Shown piece by piece: positions 26,601 to 33,097 of a stretch of 64,000 nucleotides of DNA (its first letter is position 1; each line of letters starts with the position of its first letter). Both the position numbers and the translations under genes were made by a program. Source of the stretch: Pseudomonas fluorescens. GTDB lineage: Bacteria > Pseudomonadota > Gammaproteobacteria > Pseudomonadales > Pseudomonadaceae. The notes beneath the pieces are model-generated. The model saw only the letters and a program-made list of their open reading frames with translations. It was not told the DNA's origin and did no database searches. The stretch is from positions 3,906,001-3,970,000 of the forward strand of contig NZ_CP038438.1 in NCBI RefSeq assembly GCF_004683905.1, given 5' to 3'.

Positions 26601-27249
26601 TTGCCGGTGGCAACGCATAGTCGAGCTTCATGCGCGCCACCGCACCCCACACTGCCGACGCCAACTGCCAAGCTCTTTTGGGGCCACCCTCATATCCATC
26701 AAGTGCGGATGGCTTATCGCTAAGACGAAGCAACTCGGCCGCCTGTTTGAGCAACCGCTCAACCGCCGCATCATTCGGCTGAACAAAAGCCGCAGTCATA
26801 TCTGGTATATGCCGCAATCCGCCCCACTGGTTTCTGGGCAAAAGGTCTACGACCTGTTCAAGCCGAGCAACTTCCTTGCGACCGCTTTCCGCCTCCTTGT
26901 CATCGGCTTCAAGAACGAAGGTAAAGGTCGACATCTCCGCTTCTGTCAAGCGATTCAACAACGGGCCATCCAGAACAAGATCAAGCCCAGGTATGACCCG
27001 GAAGCTATCTGCAGCGATCTCGTCAATCCGCCAGATCTTGGACTTAAATACCTCGGGCGCCGAGCGAAGGGTAAGAGTCGCATTGACGAAACGATCACTC
27101 GTCTCGTTCGAGATGCCAAGCTCGCGTATCACAGGGATGGCGTTCTGGAAATCTGCAAGGTTCAGCTTCGCCACCAAGGTGGCAAGGATTTTTACTTCTT
27201 TAGGCTGGACTTCTTCTTGGGGCGTGAGGGGCTGAACGATGTCGTCCAT
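20620..27249 (-). CDS. Giant DUF4011 helicase with Vsr-like nuclease and DUF3320
   Basis: A 2209-residue protein, ATG 27249 preceded by AAGGA. Domains in order: a transglutaminase-like segment at about 230-275 (SGLATCLDLTLLFCAALE with Cys, then THGHAFAG); DUF4011 at about 400-560 (GRWQRKLLDLSLRNNLLNF); SF1 helicase Walker A VLIGPPGTGKSQTISN (about 711); an 800-residue helical insert; Walker B FDLVIFDEASQIPVWD (about 1560); motif III GDPKQLPP; YRSRHESL; VAITRARQELLVFS (about 1800); a Vsr/MTES_1575-like nuclease at about 1860-1945 (SPFEEAV, FRVDLGVV, GIECDGA); and C-terminal DUF3320. All catalytic residues look intact. Similar single-gene helicase-nucleases occur in defence islands. Function here is inferred. 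Confidence 0.88.
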   Translation of the reverse strand: MDDIVQPLTPQEEVQPKEVKILATLVAKLNLADFQNAIPVIRELGISNETSDRFVNATLTLRSAPEVFKSKIWRIDEIAADSFRVIPGLDLVLDGPLLNRLTEAEMSTFTFVLEADDKEAESGRKEVARLEQVVDLLPRNQWGGLRHIPDMTAAFVQPNDAAVERLLKQAAELLRLSDKPSALDGYEGGPKRAWQLASAVWGAVARMKLDYALPPASFEQSGQKIRSPSQIADSGLATCLDLTLLFCAALEQIGLNPVIVFTHGHAFAGLWLKPEEFTTALVDDVTAVRKRVKLQELVLFETTLITHNSIPPFSYAVEMGTKQVAEDAESVFEMLLDIRRARLQRIKPLASSEAQIARVAVTESDEAPSLLVEEGIGIADDNIEVQVEDLSKLDPADRLGRWQRKLLDLSLRNNLLNFKMGKRALKLESPDPGALEDILASGQSLKLLTRPDLMDGADPRERALYEQREREDVRRRHAEDALKRREIFVALTSAEMDVRLTELYRSARTALQEGGSNTLFLAIGFLSWTREDRAGQKYKAPLVLVPVTLERKSARSGFTMVLHDDEPRFNPTLIEMLRQDFELGLGSLEQELPRDDSGLDIAGIWNKVGHAIKDIAGWELNEDVVLSMFSFAKYLMWKDLAENAEHLRQSPVVQHLLDTPRDSFISDTPFPEAESLDRDYGPTDVFCPLPSDSSQLAAVMAAAKGKDFVLIGPPGTGKSQTISNMIAQSIAQGRRVLFVSEKIAALDVVYRRLREIGLGEFCLELHSSKARKTDVLAQLQSAWEAKGQVDAAAWEVEAQRLASLRDSLNIYVERLHRRHRNGYTIYDAIGTVTSGVDEAVASLGWPSPETHDQKAMLELRELGDRLEVNAQAVGYSQLAGNALSAVGQAEWSPHWQQQLVQAARDVLPAVLEVQRAADRFVELSGLPVTQYTPTALEGLSILSQALPAAAGHDWRFALRPDARSIAQRLSDGCTGIEQHRDINSRLSTFWPSRVVADAKQGIDLLQQRRATFAELGQAWPQSVCDVLGQAVTLLDQIDDLKQQLTASYSDAIEALDTELLLREWKDAEESFWPKSWLGKRRIAGLLAPMQTSTGEVDNGKDLATWVEIRSVRRAVDELEPGHECVAVWQGAKSEATHLATAIKLQEVIRLQKNNSVWIDDGFQLVEQGQLGDELKEELRRLRALTRLDAGLDELVELGSATSSLWSGLNTDIDVLTAALCFQAERRDIEECGRLVDDHPHVEEGRCGSLFKADFELLKKRAAIERELVDLADLREIAPAWNNLKTKVDVARRAVAFQGEMATAVAKLALNPEQVAAYKAPLQTLLGDGNALLEPEAAIAIAGVTLREKLELLQERAAHLTAVGHFTEMGVIEIAHLALIDIKKNCETVVSSESRLKAWCAWRKVRDEAYAVGLAPIVQAMETGAITSGNVRRVLEVNYARWWLNTTVDNEEVIRTFVSVEHEQRIRDFRALDDKFTELTKDWLRARLCSDLPSQDSVSRSSEWGVLRHEMGKKTKHIPLRELMSRAPEALTKLTPCLLMSPLSIAQYLPPASTPFDLVIFDEASQIPVWDAIGAMARGKQVVMVGDPKQLPPTSFFDRAESTAEDEDVEADLESILDECISANLPMRNLNWHYRSRHESLIAFSNQRYYQSKLVTFPSPFTADKAVRLCPIPGVYDKGGSRTNLIEARSLVADLVARLQSPVFRESRRTVGVVTFNGEQQKLIMDMLDEACRKDPSLDVYFAESELEPVFVKNLESVQGDERDIIYFSTTYGKDAAGVLSMNFGPMNRPGGERRLNVAITRARQELLVFSTLRPEHIDLARTQAIGVRDLKHFLEFAERGPRALAEANSGSVGGFDSPFEEAVAAALAKKGWQIHTQIGVSSFRVDLGVVHPDAPGRFLAGIECDGATYHRSATARDRDKLREFVLRGLGWEIVRIWSTDWWVDAIGTAEKVHQRLNELLAESRAKQTVIDAALEAERLKIDAAMAEVIEVVDQVAVVAAADGLAEANDPSGALPELKYAKAASLTPVEDVLAFVRPLEHLIYKETDPRQAVGLVDPDQFFDASYTETLEQMIAHVVAEEGPVLDTVLARRIARAHGWVRTGSRIRDRVDQIARARFRLHEEEQAGVFFWPTHIESDTCVVFRRPGDEDSTRGLSEICLPELRALVDEMVQRGHEGESLIYAVAKEAGVSKLAHAGRQRIEKAIRQTAE

Positions 27250-27494
27250 GCGCAACCATCCTTGTCGTTATGCCCAAGGGAGTGCCGGAATTGGCCGGCC
27301 AGGGAGCCCCTCTTGAGCTGATGGCGGGATGATAGCTCTTCTAGTGAGAGCCGTAATGTGCCTTTGGTCGTTACTGATTTCTCATCCCATCATCGAATGG
27401 CCGCTAGGTAGACCAGAGCAATCCGCCTGCCAAAAGCCCCTAGGACAAAATCCGATATTGGTAACACATCCGAAAAATCCACTCAGAGCCAGCC

Positions 27495-27511
27495 TTTTTG
27501 TGGGGGTAAAA
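27495..27511. repeat. Island end repeat, right copy
   Basis: Same 17 bp as 16904-16920 (TTTTTGTGGGGGTAAAA), 55 bp inside the right attachment repeat. The 245 bp between the helicase start and this repeat contain no credible gene. They hold the helicase promoter region and island end sequence. Confidence 0.7.
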
Positions 27512-27523
27512 ACGCGGACAAAT

Positions 27524-27557
27524 AAAAAAGGGTCGCGAGATAAAATCTCGCAACCCC
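27524..27557 (-). terminator. Island-supplied terminator for tRNA-Pro
   Basis: On the minus strand GGGTTGCGAGAT-TTT-ATCTCGCGACCC is followed by T6. It lies 10 bp downstream of the CCA end of the reconstituted tRNA-Pro and replaces the native terminator left behind at 16680-16707. Confidence 0.85.
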
Positions 27558-27566
27558 TTGAATAAT

Positions 27567-27612
27567 ATGGTCGGGACGGAGTGATTCGAACACTCGACCC
27601 CTAGCACCCCAT
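27567..27612. repeat. Right attachment repeat inside tRNA-Pro
   Basis: Forty-six bases identical to 16733-16778. Here they continue into the rest of the anticodon stem, D arm and acceptor 5' strand, so the tRNA stays whole. Confidence 0.95.
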
Positions 27613-27644
27613 GCTAGTGCGCTACCGGACTGCGCTACGCCCCG
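27568..27644 (-). tRNA. tRNA-Pro(GGG)
   Basis: A 77-nt cloverleaf with encoded CCA. The acceptor CGGGGCG pairs with CGTCCCG (one G-T pair). The anticodon stem is CTAGC/GCTAG with loop ATGGGGT, anticodon GGG. The T arm contains GTTCGAATC. It is the integration site of the island, whose right attachment repeat forms its 3' half. Confidence 0.97.
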
Positions 27645-27732
27645 ACTGCTTTGAAACCCGCCCCTCGTCTCGAAGAGCGCTCAAGAATATATCGCAAGCT
27701 TTTGAAAACTGGAAGTATTCAAACGCAGCTTT

Positions 27733-28089
27733 TTATTTCTTGAGCACCACCAGTACATCTTCAAGCTCAGCGATCATCTGGCGGATCATTTGCTTGTATT
27801 GGGTGGTGTCGTCTTTGGCTTCATCACCGGACAAGCGCAGACGCGCGCCGCCGATGGTGAATCCCTGATCGTAAAGGAGCGCGCGGATTTGCCGGATCAT
27901 CAGCACATCCTGGCGCTGATAATACCGGCGGTTTCCGCGGCGTTTGACGGGGTTGAGTTGAGGAAACTCCTGCTCCCAGTAGCGCAGCACGTGTGGTTTT
28001 ACCGCACACAGCTCGCTGACTTCACCAATGGTGAAGTAGCGTTTGCCCGGGATGACGGGTAGTTCGTCGTTATGACTTGGTTCCAGCAT
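27733..28089 (-). CDS. MerR-family regulator downstream of ihfA
   Basis: A 118-residue MerR-like protein: the winged helix is KRYFTIGEVSELCAVKPHVLRYWEQEFPQL, with the R-x-Y wing as RRGNRRYYQRQDVLMI. A long dimerisation helix ends in MIAELEDVLVVLKK. There is no metal-binding cysteine set, so the effector is not a thiophilic metal. The ATG at 28089 is preceded by GAGG and overlaps the end of ihfA by 20 bp. This ihfA-merR pair is common in gamma-proteobacteria, and the target genes are unknown. Confidence 0.9.
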   Translation of the reverse strand: MLEPSHNDELPVIPGKRYFTIGEVSELCAVKPHVLRYWEQEFPQLNPVKRRGNRRYYQRQDVLMIRQIRALLYDQGFTIGGARLRLSGDEAKDDTTQYKQMIRQMIAELEDVLVVLKK

Positions 28090-28372
28090 AAGCCTCAACT
28101 CGGGCCTTCAACTTCTGCCCTGGACGAAAGGTGACCACACGGCGAGCCGTGATCGGGATTTCTTCCCCCGTTTTCGGGTTGCGGCCAGGCCGCTGGCGTT
28201 TGTCCCGAAGGTCGAAATTGCCGAAACCGGACAATTTGACCTGCTCGTTGTCTTCAAGAGCGTGCCTGATTTCCTCGAAAAACAGTTCAACCAACTCCTT
28301 GGCTTCCCGCTTGTTCAGGCCCAGCTCTTCATACAGACGTTCCGCCATCTCAGCTTTCGTCAAAGCCCCCAT
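28070..28372 (-). CDS. ihfA: Integration host factor subunit alpha
   Basis: A 100-residue HU/IHF-fold protein. The start MGALTKAEMAERLYEELGLNK and the DNA-bending arm segment RDKRQRPGRNPKTGEEIPI, with the intercalating proline in the RNPKTG loop, identify IHF alpha. It pairs with IhfB to bend DNA in sigma-54 activation, recombination and transcription. It sits 3 bp after pheT, the same coupling as in E. coli. Confidence 0.97.
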   Translation of the reverse strand: MGALTKAEMAERLYEELGLNKREAKELVELFFEEIRHALEDNEQVKLSGFGNFDLRDKRQRPGRNPKTGEEIPITARRVVTFRPGQKLKARVEAYAGTKS

Positions 28373-28375
28373 ACG

Positions 28376-30754
28376 TCACTTCCTTAACGTGGCGTTCAAC
28401 CTTTGTTCGAGCGAGGTGAGGATATTTTGCGTCGTCGAATTCACCTCATCGTCATTAAGAGTGCGCGATGGATGCTGCCAGGTCAAGCCAACTGCAAGGC
28501 TTTTTCTATCAGGATCAATGCCTTTACCCTGATACACGTCAAACAGCCTGAGATCCGTGAGCCATTCGCCTGCATTTTCACGGATTACGTCCAGTACAGC
28601 CGAGGCCGCGACGTCTTTGTGCGCGATCAGCGCAAGGTCACGACGCACTTCAGGAAAACGCGACAACTCATGGAATTGCGGCATTTTTCCGGAAGCGACT
28701 TCAGCCAGAACCAGCTCGAAGACGAAGACCGGACGATCCAGACCCAGGGCCTTGGACAGCTCCGGGTGAATCGCACCGATAAAGCCGACTTCACGCCCAT
28801 CACGTTCGATGCGCGCGGTTTGCCCCGGGTGCAGCGCCGGGTGTTTACCCGGAGTGAAAGTGAAGGTATCCAGTGCACCGGCAAAGCCCAACACCGCTTC
28901 AACATCAGCCTTCACGTCGAAGAAATCGACGGTGTCGCGACCCTGCGCCCAACCTTCCGGCAGACGGCTGCCGCAAACAACACCCGACAGCATCGGTTCT
29001 TGCTTCAGACCTTCCAGCTGACCGACGAAGCGCAGACCGCTTTCGAACAGACGCACGCGATCCTGCTGGCGGTTCAGGTTGTGCTGCAACGCCTTGACCA
29101 GGCCCGGCCACAGCGAGGAACGCATGGCAGCCATATCATTGGAAATCGGGTTGGCCAGCAACAGCGGCTCAACGCCCGGGTTGAACAGTTCGAACTGTTT
29201 CGGATCGATGAAGCTGTAAGTGATCGCTTCCTGATAACCACGGGCTACCAGCAGACGACGCAGCTCAGGCAATTCGCTGCGTGCTTCAGCCTTCGCTTGC
29301 GGCGCCAGACGCGCTTGCGGGTAACGAACCGGCAGACGGTTGTAGCCATACAGGCGAGCCAGTTCTTCGATCAGATCGACTTCCAGGCTGATGTCGAAGC
29401 GATGGCTTGGCACTTCTACGCGCCACTGCCCTGCTCCGTGAGCGGAAATATTCAGACCCAAGGCGCTGAGCAGACGCTCGACCTGAGCCGAATCCATTTC
29501 CATCCCCAGCATCTGGGTGATGCGCTGCGCACGCAGGGTGATCGGCGCGATCGATGGCAGGTGCTGTTCGCTGACGGTCTCGATGATCGGGCCGGCTTCA
29601 CCACCGGTAATTTCCAGCAGCAGGCCAGTGGCGCGCTCCATGGCTTCACGGGCCAGTTGCCAGTCCACGCCACGCTCGTAACGGTGCGAGGCGTCGGTGT
29701 GCAGGCCGTAGGAACGAGCCTTGCCCGCCACAGCGATCTGATCGAAGAAGGCACTTTCCAGGAAAACGTCGCGAGTGGTTGCGGACACACCACTGTGCTC
29801 GCCACCCATTACGCCGGCAATCGCCAGAGCGCGGGTGTGGTCGGCAATCACCAGGGTATCGCTACGCAGGCTGACTTCCTGACCGTCGAGCAAAACCAGC
29901 TTCTCACCCTCTTCCGCCATACGCACGCGGATGCCGCCATTGATTTCGGCGAGATCGAAAGCGTGCAGTGGCTGACCCAGCTCAAGCATCACGTAGTTGG
30001 TGATGTCGACGGCAGCGTCGATGCTGCGCACATCGGCGCGGCGCAGGCGTTCAACCATCCACAGCGGGGTTGGTTTGGACAGATCAACGTTACGGATGAC
30101 ACGACCCAGGTAACGCGGGCAGGCGGCAGGCGCCAGCACTTCTACCGGACGCACTTCGTCGTGCACAGCCGGAATGGTCATGACCACCGGGCGAGTGACC
30201 GGCGTGTCGTACAGCGCACCCACTTCACGGGCCAGACCGGCCAGCGACAGGCAGTCGCCACGGTTCGGGGTCAGGTCGACCTCGATGCTGGCATCTTCCA
30301 GATCCAGGTACACACGGAAATCTTCGCCCACCGGCGCATCGGCCGGCAGTTCCATCAGACCGTCGTTGCCTTCACCGACCTGCAGCTCGGCTTGCGAGCA
30401 CAGCATGCCGTTGGACTCGACGCCACGCAGCTTGGCCTTCTTGATCTTGAAGTCGCCCGGCAGTTCGGCACCGATCATGGCGAACGGAATCTTCAGGCCC
30501 GGACGCACGTTTGGCGCACCGCACACGACCTGGAAGGTTTCCGCGCCATTGCTGACCTGGCATACACGCAGCTTGTCGGCATCAGGGTGCTGCTCGGTGC
30601 TCAGCACCTCGCCCACGACCACGCCGCTGAATACACCGGCGGCCGGGGTCACGCTATCGACCTCCAGACCCGCCATCGACAGACGAGCAACCAGCTCGTC
30701 GCGACTTACCTGCGGGCTAACCCAGCCACGCAGCCATTGTTCACTGAATTTCAT
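28376..30754 (-). CDS. pheT: Phenylalanyl-tRNA synthetase beta subunit
   Basis: A 792-residue PheT. Domain order matches the family: N-terminal tRNA-binding OB fold (FSGVVVGEVLSTEQHPDADKL), B3/B4 editing domain (RDVFLESAFFDQIAVAGKARS), B5 domain, the catalytic-like core (EEALRLYGYNRLPV-type segment ELARLYGYNRLPVRYPQ), and the C-terminal ferredoxin-like anticodon-binding domain (FPEVRRDLALIAHKDV). It forms the alpha2-beta2 enzyme with PheS, charging tRNA-Phe and editing Tyr. It is cotranscribed with pheS (26 bp gap) and ihfA. Confidence 0.98.
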   Translation of the reverse strand: MKFSEQWLRGWVSPQVSRDELVARLSMAGLEVDSVTPAAGVFSGVVVGEVLSTEQHPDADKLRVCQVSNGAETFQVVCGAPNVRPGLKIPFAMIGAELPGDFKIKKAKLRGVESNGMLCSQAELQVGEGNDGLMELPADAPVGEDFRVYLDLEDASIEVDLTPNRGDCLSLAGLAREVGALYDTPVTRPVVMTIPAVHDEVRPVEVLAPAACPRYLGRVIRNVDLSKPTPLWMVERLRRADVRSIDAAVDITNYVMLELGQPLHAFDLAEINGGIRVRMAEEGEKLVLLDGQEVSLRSDTLVIADHTRALAIAGVMGGEHSGVSATTRDVFLESAFFDQIAVAGKARSYGLHTDASHRYERGVDWQLAREAMERATGLLLEITGGEAGPIIETVSEQHLPSIAPITLRAQRITQMLGMEMDSAQVERLLSALGLNISAHGAGQWRVEVPSHRFDISLEVDLIEELARLYGYNRLPVRYPQARLAPQAKAEARSELPELRRLLVARGYQEAITYSFIDPKQFELFNPGVEPLLLANPISNDMAAMRSSLWPGLVKALQHNLNRQQDRVRLFESGLRFVGQLEGLKQEPMLSGVVCGSRLPEGWAQGRDTVDFFDVKADVEAVLGFAGALDTFTFTPGKHPALHPGQTARIERDGREVGFIGAIHPELSKALGLDRPVFVFELVLAEVASGKMPQFHELSRFPEVRRDLALIAHKDVAASAVLDVIRENAGEWLTDLRLFDVYQGKGIDPDRKSLAVGLTWQHPSRTLNDDEVNSTTQNILTSLEQRLNATLRK

Positions 30755-30780
30755 CCTGCTCTCCTAAGAATTCGTTACGA

Positions 30781-31797
30781 CTAGCGAAATTGCGCGAGGA
30801 ACCGCAAGTCGTTGTCGAAGAACAGACGCAAGTCGTTCACGCCGTAACGGAGCATTGCCAGACGCTCGACACCCATGCCGAAGGCAAAACCGGAGAACTC
30901 TTCCGGATCGATGCCGGACATGCGCAGCACGTTCGGGTGCACCATGCCGCAGCCCATGACTTCCAGCCAGCCGGTCTGCTTGCAGACGCGGCAGCCTTTA
31001 CCGCTGCACATCACGCATTCCATGTCGACTTCAGCGGATGGCTCGGTGAACGGGAAGTACGAAGGACGGAAACGGACGGCCAGCTCTTTTTCGAAGAACA
31101 CCCGCAGGAATTCCTCGATGGTGCCTTTGAGGTCGGCGAAATTGATGTCGCGATCGACCAGCAGGCCTTCGACCTGGTGGAACATCGGCGAGTGGGTGAT
31201 ATCGGAGTCGCTGCGATACACACGGCCTGGGCAGACGATGCGGATCGGCGGCTGCTTGGACTCCATGGTGCGGACCTGTACCGGCGAGGTATGGGTGCGC
31301 AGCAACATGTTCGCATTGAAATAGAAGGTGTCATGCATCGACCGGGCCGGGTGGTGGCCTGGGATGTTGAGCGCTTCGAAGTTGTGATAGTCGTCTTCGA
31401 CCTCAGGGCCTTCGGCGATGCCGTAGCCGATGCGGGTGAAGAACTGCTCGACTCGTTCCAGAGTCCGGGTCACAGGATGCAGACCACCGGAGGTCTGGCC
31501 ACGGCCCGGCAACGTCACGTCAATGGATTCGGCAGACAGTTTGGCAGCCAGTTCGGCTTCTTCAAACAGAGCCATGCGCGCATTGAGAACGCCTGTAACA
31601 CGCTCCTTGGCAACGTTGATCAGGGCGCCGACTTGCGGACGCTCTTCTGCCGGCAAATTCCCCAGGGTCTTCATCACCTGAGTCAATTCACCCTTTTTGC
31701 CAAGGTATTGAACCCGGATTTGCTCCAGGGCATTGATATCTTCAGCGCTTTGCACAGCCTCTAGTGCTTGAGAGACCAGCGCATCCAGGTTTTCCAT
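30781..31797 (-). CDS. pheS: Phenylalanyl-tRNA synthetase alpha subunit
   Basis: A 338-residue PheS with the N-terminal coiled coil (MENLDALVSQALEAVQSAED) and class II core: motif 2 region VRFRPSYFPFTEPSAEVD and motif 3 FAFGMGVERLAMLRYG. The cysteine-rich insert ECVMCSGKGCRVCKQTGW is a common proteobacterial variant. It catalyses Phe-tRNA formation. The ATG lies 19 bp beyond a terminator-like hairpin that separates it from rplT. Confidence 0.98.
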   Translation of the reverse strand: MENLDALVSQALEAVQSAEDINALEQIRVQYLGKKGELTQVMKTLGNLPAEERPQVGALINVAKERVTGVLNARMALFEEAELAAKLSAESIDVTLPGRGQTSGGLHPVTRTLERVEQFFTRIGYGIAEGPEVEDDYHNFEALNIPGHHPARSMHDTFYFNANMLLRTHTSPVQVRTMESKQPPIRIVCPGRVYRSDSDITHSPMFHQVEGLLVDRDINFADLKGTIEEFLRVFFEKELAVRFRPSYFPFTEPSAEVDMECVMCSGKGCRVCKQTGWLEVMGCGMVHPNVLRMSGIDPEEFSGFAFGMGVERLAMLRYGVNDLRLFFDNDLRFLAQFR

Positions 31798-31815
31798 GTA
31801 CAGACTCCAGATACA

Positions 31816-31851
31816 AAATAGGGGAAGAGCTTGAAGGCTCTTCCCCTATTT
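31816..31851 (-). terminator. Terminator or attenuator hairpin before pheS
   Basis: On the minus strand AAATAGGGGAAGAGC pairs with GCTCTTCCCCTATTT followed by TTTG. It lies between rplT and pheS. A second imperfect hairpin (CACCCGGCCTCA with TGGGGCCAGGTG) precedes it. E. coli controls pheST here by attenuation, but no leader peptide with a run of Phe codons is visible in this spacer. Confidence 0.75.
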
Positions 31852-31906
31852 ATGACGTTTAACACCTGGCCCCACAGAGGTGAGGCCGGGTGACTGTCGG
31901 GGGTAC

Positions 31907-32263
31907 TTAAGCCAAGGTGGCTTTAGCTTTCTCGACAATCGCAGCAAACGCCGCTTTTTCGTTCACTGCCAGATCAGCCAGAACCTTACGGTCGATCTCG
32001 ATGGACGCTTTTTTCAGGCCAGCGATGAAACGGCTGTAGGACAGACCGTTAACACGAGCACCAGCGTTGATACGAGCGATCCACAGAGCGCGGAACTGAC
32101 GTTTTTTCTGACGACGGTCACGGTAGGCGTATTGGCCTGCCTTGATTACCGCTTGCTTGGCAACACGGAATACGCGGGAGCGTGCGCCGTAGTAGCCTTT
32201 AGCAAGTTTCAGAATTTTTTTGTGACGCTTACGGGCAATGACGCCACGCTTTACACGAGCCAT
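31907..32263 (-). CDS. rplT: 50S ribosomal protein L20
   Basis: A 118-residue L20: the basic N-terminal helix ([29 protein letters not shown]) binds 23S rRNA and begins 50S assembly. The C-terminal domain ([21 protein letters not shown]) is the part known to repress its own operon in E. coli. It is separated from rpmI by 28 bp. Confidence 0.98.
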
Positions 32264-32291
32264 GAGTTACTTCCTCTATTCTTGACTAAAA

Positions 32292-32486
32292 TTAACGAAG
32301 GCGCAGCATGCGCTCGACTTTTGCCACGTCAGACGGATGCAGCAAGCTGCTACCGCGCAGTTGACGCTTACGCTTGGTCGACATTTTGGTCAGGATGTGG
32401 CTCTTGAAAGCGTGCTTGTGCTTGATACCGTTAGCAGTTTTCAGAAACCGCTTAGCAGCACCACTTTTGGTTTTCATTTTTGGCAT
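32292..32486 (-). CDS. rpmI: 50S ribosomal protein L35
   Basis: A 64-residue L35 with the hallmark start MPKMKTKSGAAKRFLKTANG and the GIKHKHAFKSHILTKMSTKRKR core. It is a strongly basic rRNA-binding protein located between infC and rplT, as in nearly all gamma-proteobacteria. Confidence 0.98.
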   Translation of the reverse strand: MPKMKTKSGAAKRFLKTANGIKHKHAFKSHILTKMSTKRKRQLRGSSLLHPSDVAKVERMLRLR

Positions 32487-32546
32487 GTTCGGATACTCCG
32501 CATTCAGTTGATAAACATAATCAGAAGGCCTGCCGTGCCCTGTTGA

Positions 32547-33092
32547 TTACTTCTTCTTTTTCGGGGCGATGACCATGATCAGCTGGCGTCCTTCCATCTT
32601 AGGATGCTGTTCGACCGAACCGTACTCGAGCAGGTCAGCTTCAACCCGCTTGAGGAGTTCCATCCCCAGCTCCTGGTGGGCCATCTCACGGCCGCGGAAT
32701 CGCAAGGATACCTTGGCCCTGTCCCCGTCACTCAGGAAACGTACCAGGTTGCGCAGTTTTACCTGGTAATCCCCTTCCTCCGTCCCTGGACGAAACTTGA
32801 TTTCTTTTACCTGAATCTGCTTCTGGTTTTTCTTCGCTGCTGCAATCTGCTTCTTCTTCTCGAAGATCGATTTGCCGTAGTCCATCACCCGGCAAACCGG
32901 TGGGACTGCGTCAGCAGAGATTTCTACCAGATCAAGCTTTGCTTCTTCAGCAATACGAAGCGCTTCATCAATCGAGACGATGCCAATCTGCTCGCCATCA
33001 GCGCCAATTAACCGAACCTCGCGTGCCGAGATATTCTCGTTGATCGGGGCTTTCGGTGCAGCTCGTTTATCTTGTCTCATTTCACGCTTAAT
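32547..33092 (-). CDS. infC: Translation initiation factor IF-3, AUU start
   Basis: A 181-residue IF-3. It keeps ribosomal subunits apart and proofreads start codons. The N domain (NENISAREVRLIGADGEQIG) and C domain (EIKFRPGTEEGDYQVKLRNLVRFL) are complete. The first ATG is internal (33080). In frame upstream are ATT-AAG-CGT-GAA, with GGAG eight bases ahead of the ATT at 33092, the same spacing as the AUU start of E. coli infC. That rare start lets IF-3 repress its own synthesis. Two further ATT codons at 33095 and 33098 are possible but closer to the GGAG. Confidence 0.95.
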   Translation of the reverse strand: MKREMRQDKRAAPKAPINENISAREVRLIGADGEQIGIVSIDEALRIAEEAKLDLVEISADAVPPVCRVMDYGKSIFEKKKQIAAAKKNQKQIQVKEIKFRPGTEEGDYQVKLRNLVRFLSDGDRAKVSLRFRGREMAHQELGMELLKRVEADLLEYGSVEQHPKMEGRQLIMVIAPKKKK

Positions 33093-33097
33093 AATAA

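Larger units (their letters stand above)
16733..27612. mobile_element. Genomic island in tRNA-Pro(GGG)
   Basis: A 10.9-kb segment bounded by a perfect 46-bp direct repeat that equals the 3' part of tRNA-Pro from anticodon loop to CCA end. The intact tRNA is at the right end; the left copy is only the 3' portion. Just inside the left end is the N-terminal piece of a tyrosine integrase. Inside are five minus-strand genes, mostly unrecognised, including a giant helicase-nuclease. Composition is more AT-rich than the flanks. The truncated integrase suggests that the island can no longer excise by itself. Confidence 0.92.

Noticed and set aside
28403..30784. Long 793-codon plus-strand frame opposite pheT, and similar long frames opposite thrS, rbsA and the Mo hydroxylase
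   Set aside because: They are antisense shadows of high-GC genes with no ribosome-binding site or family signature.
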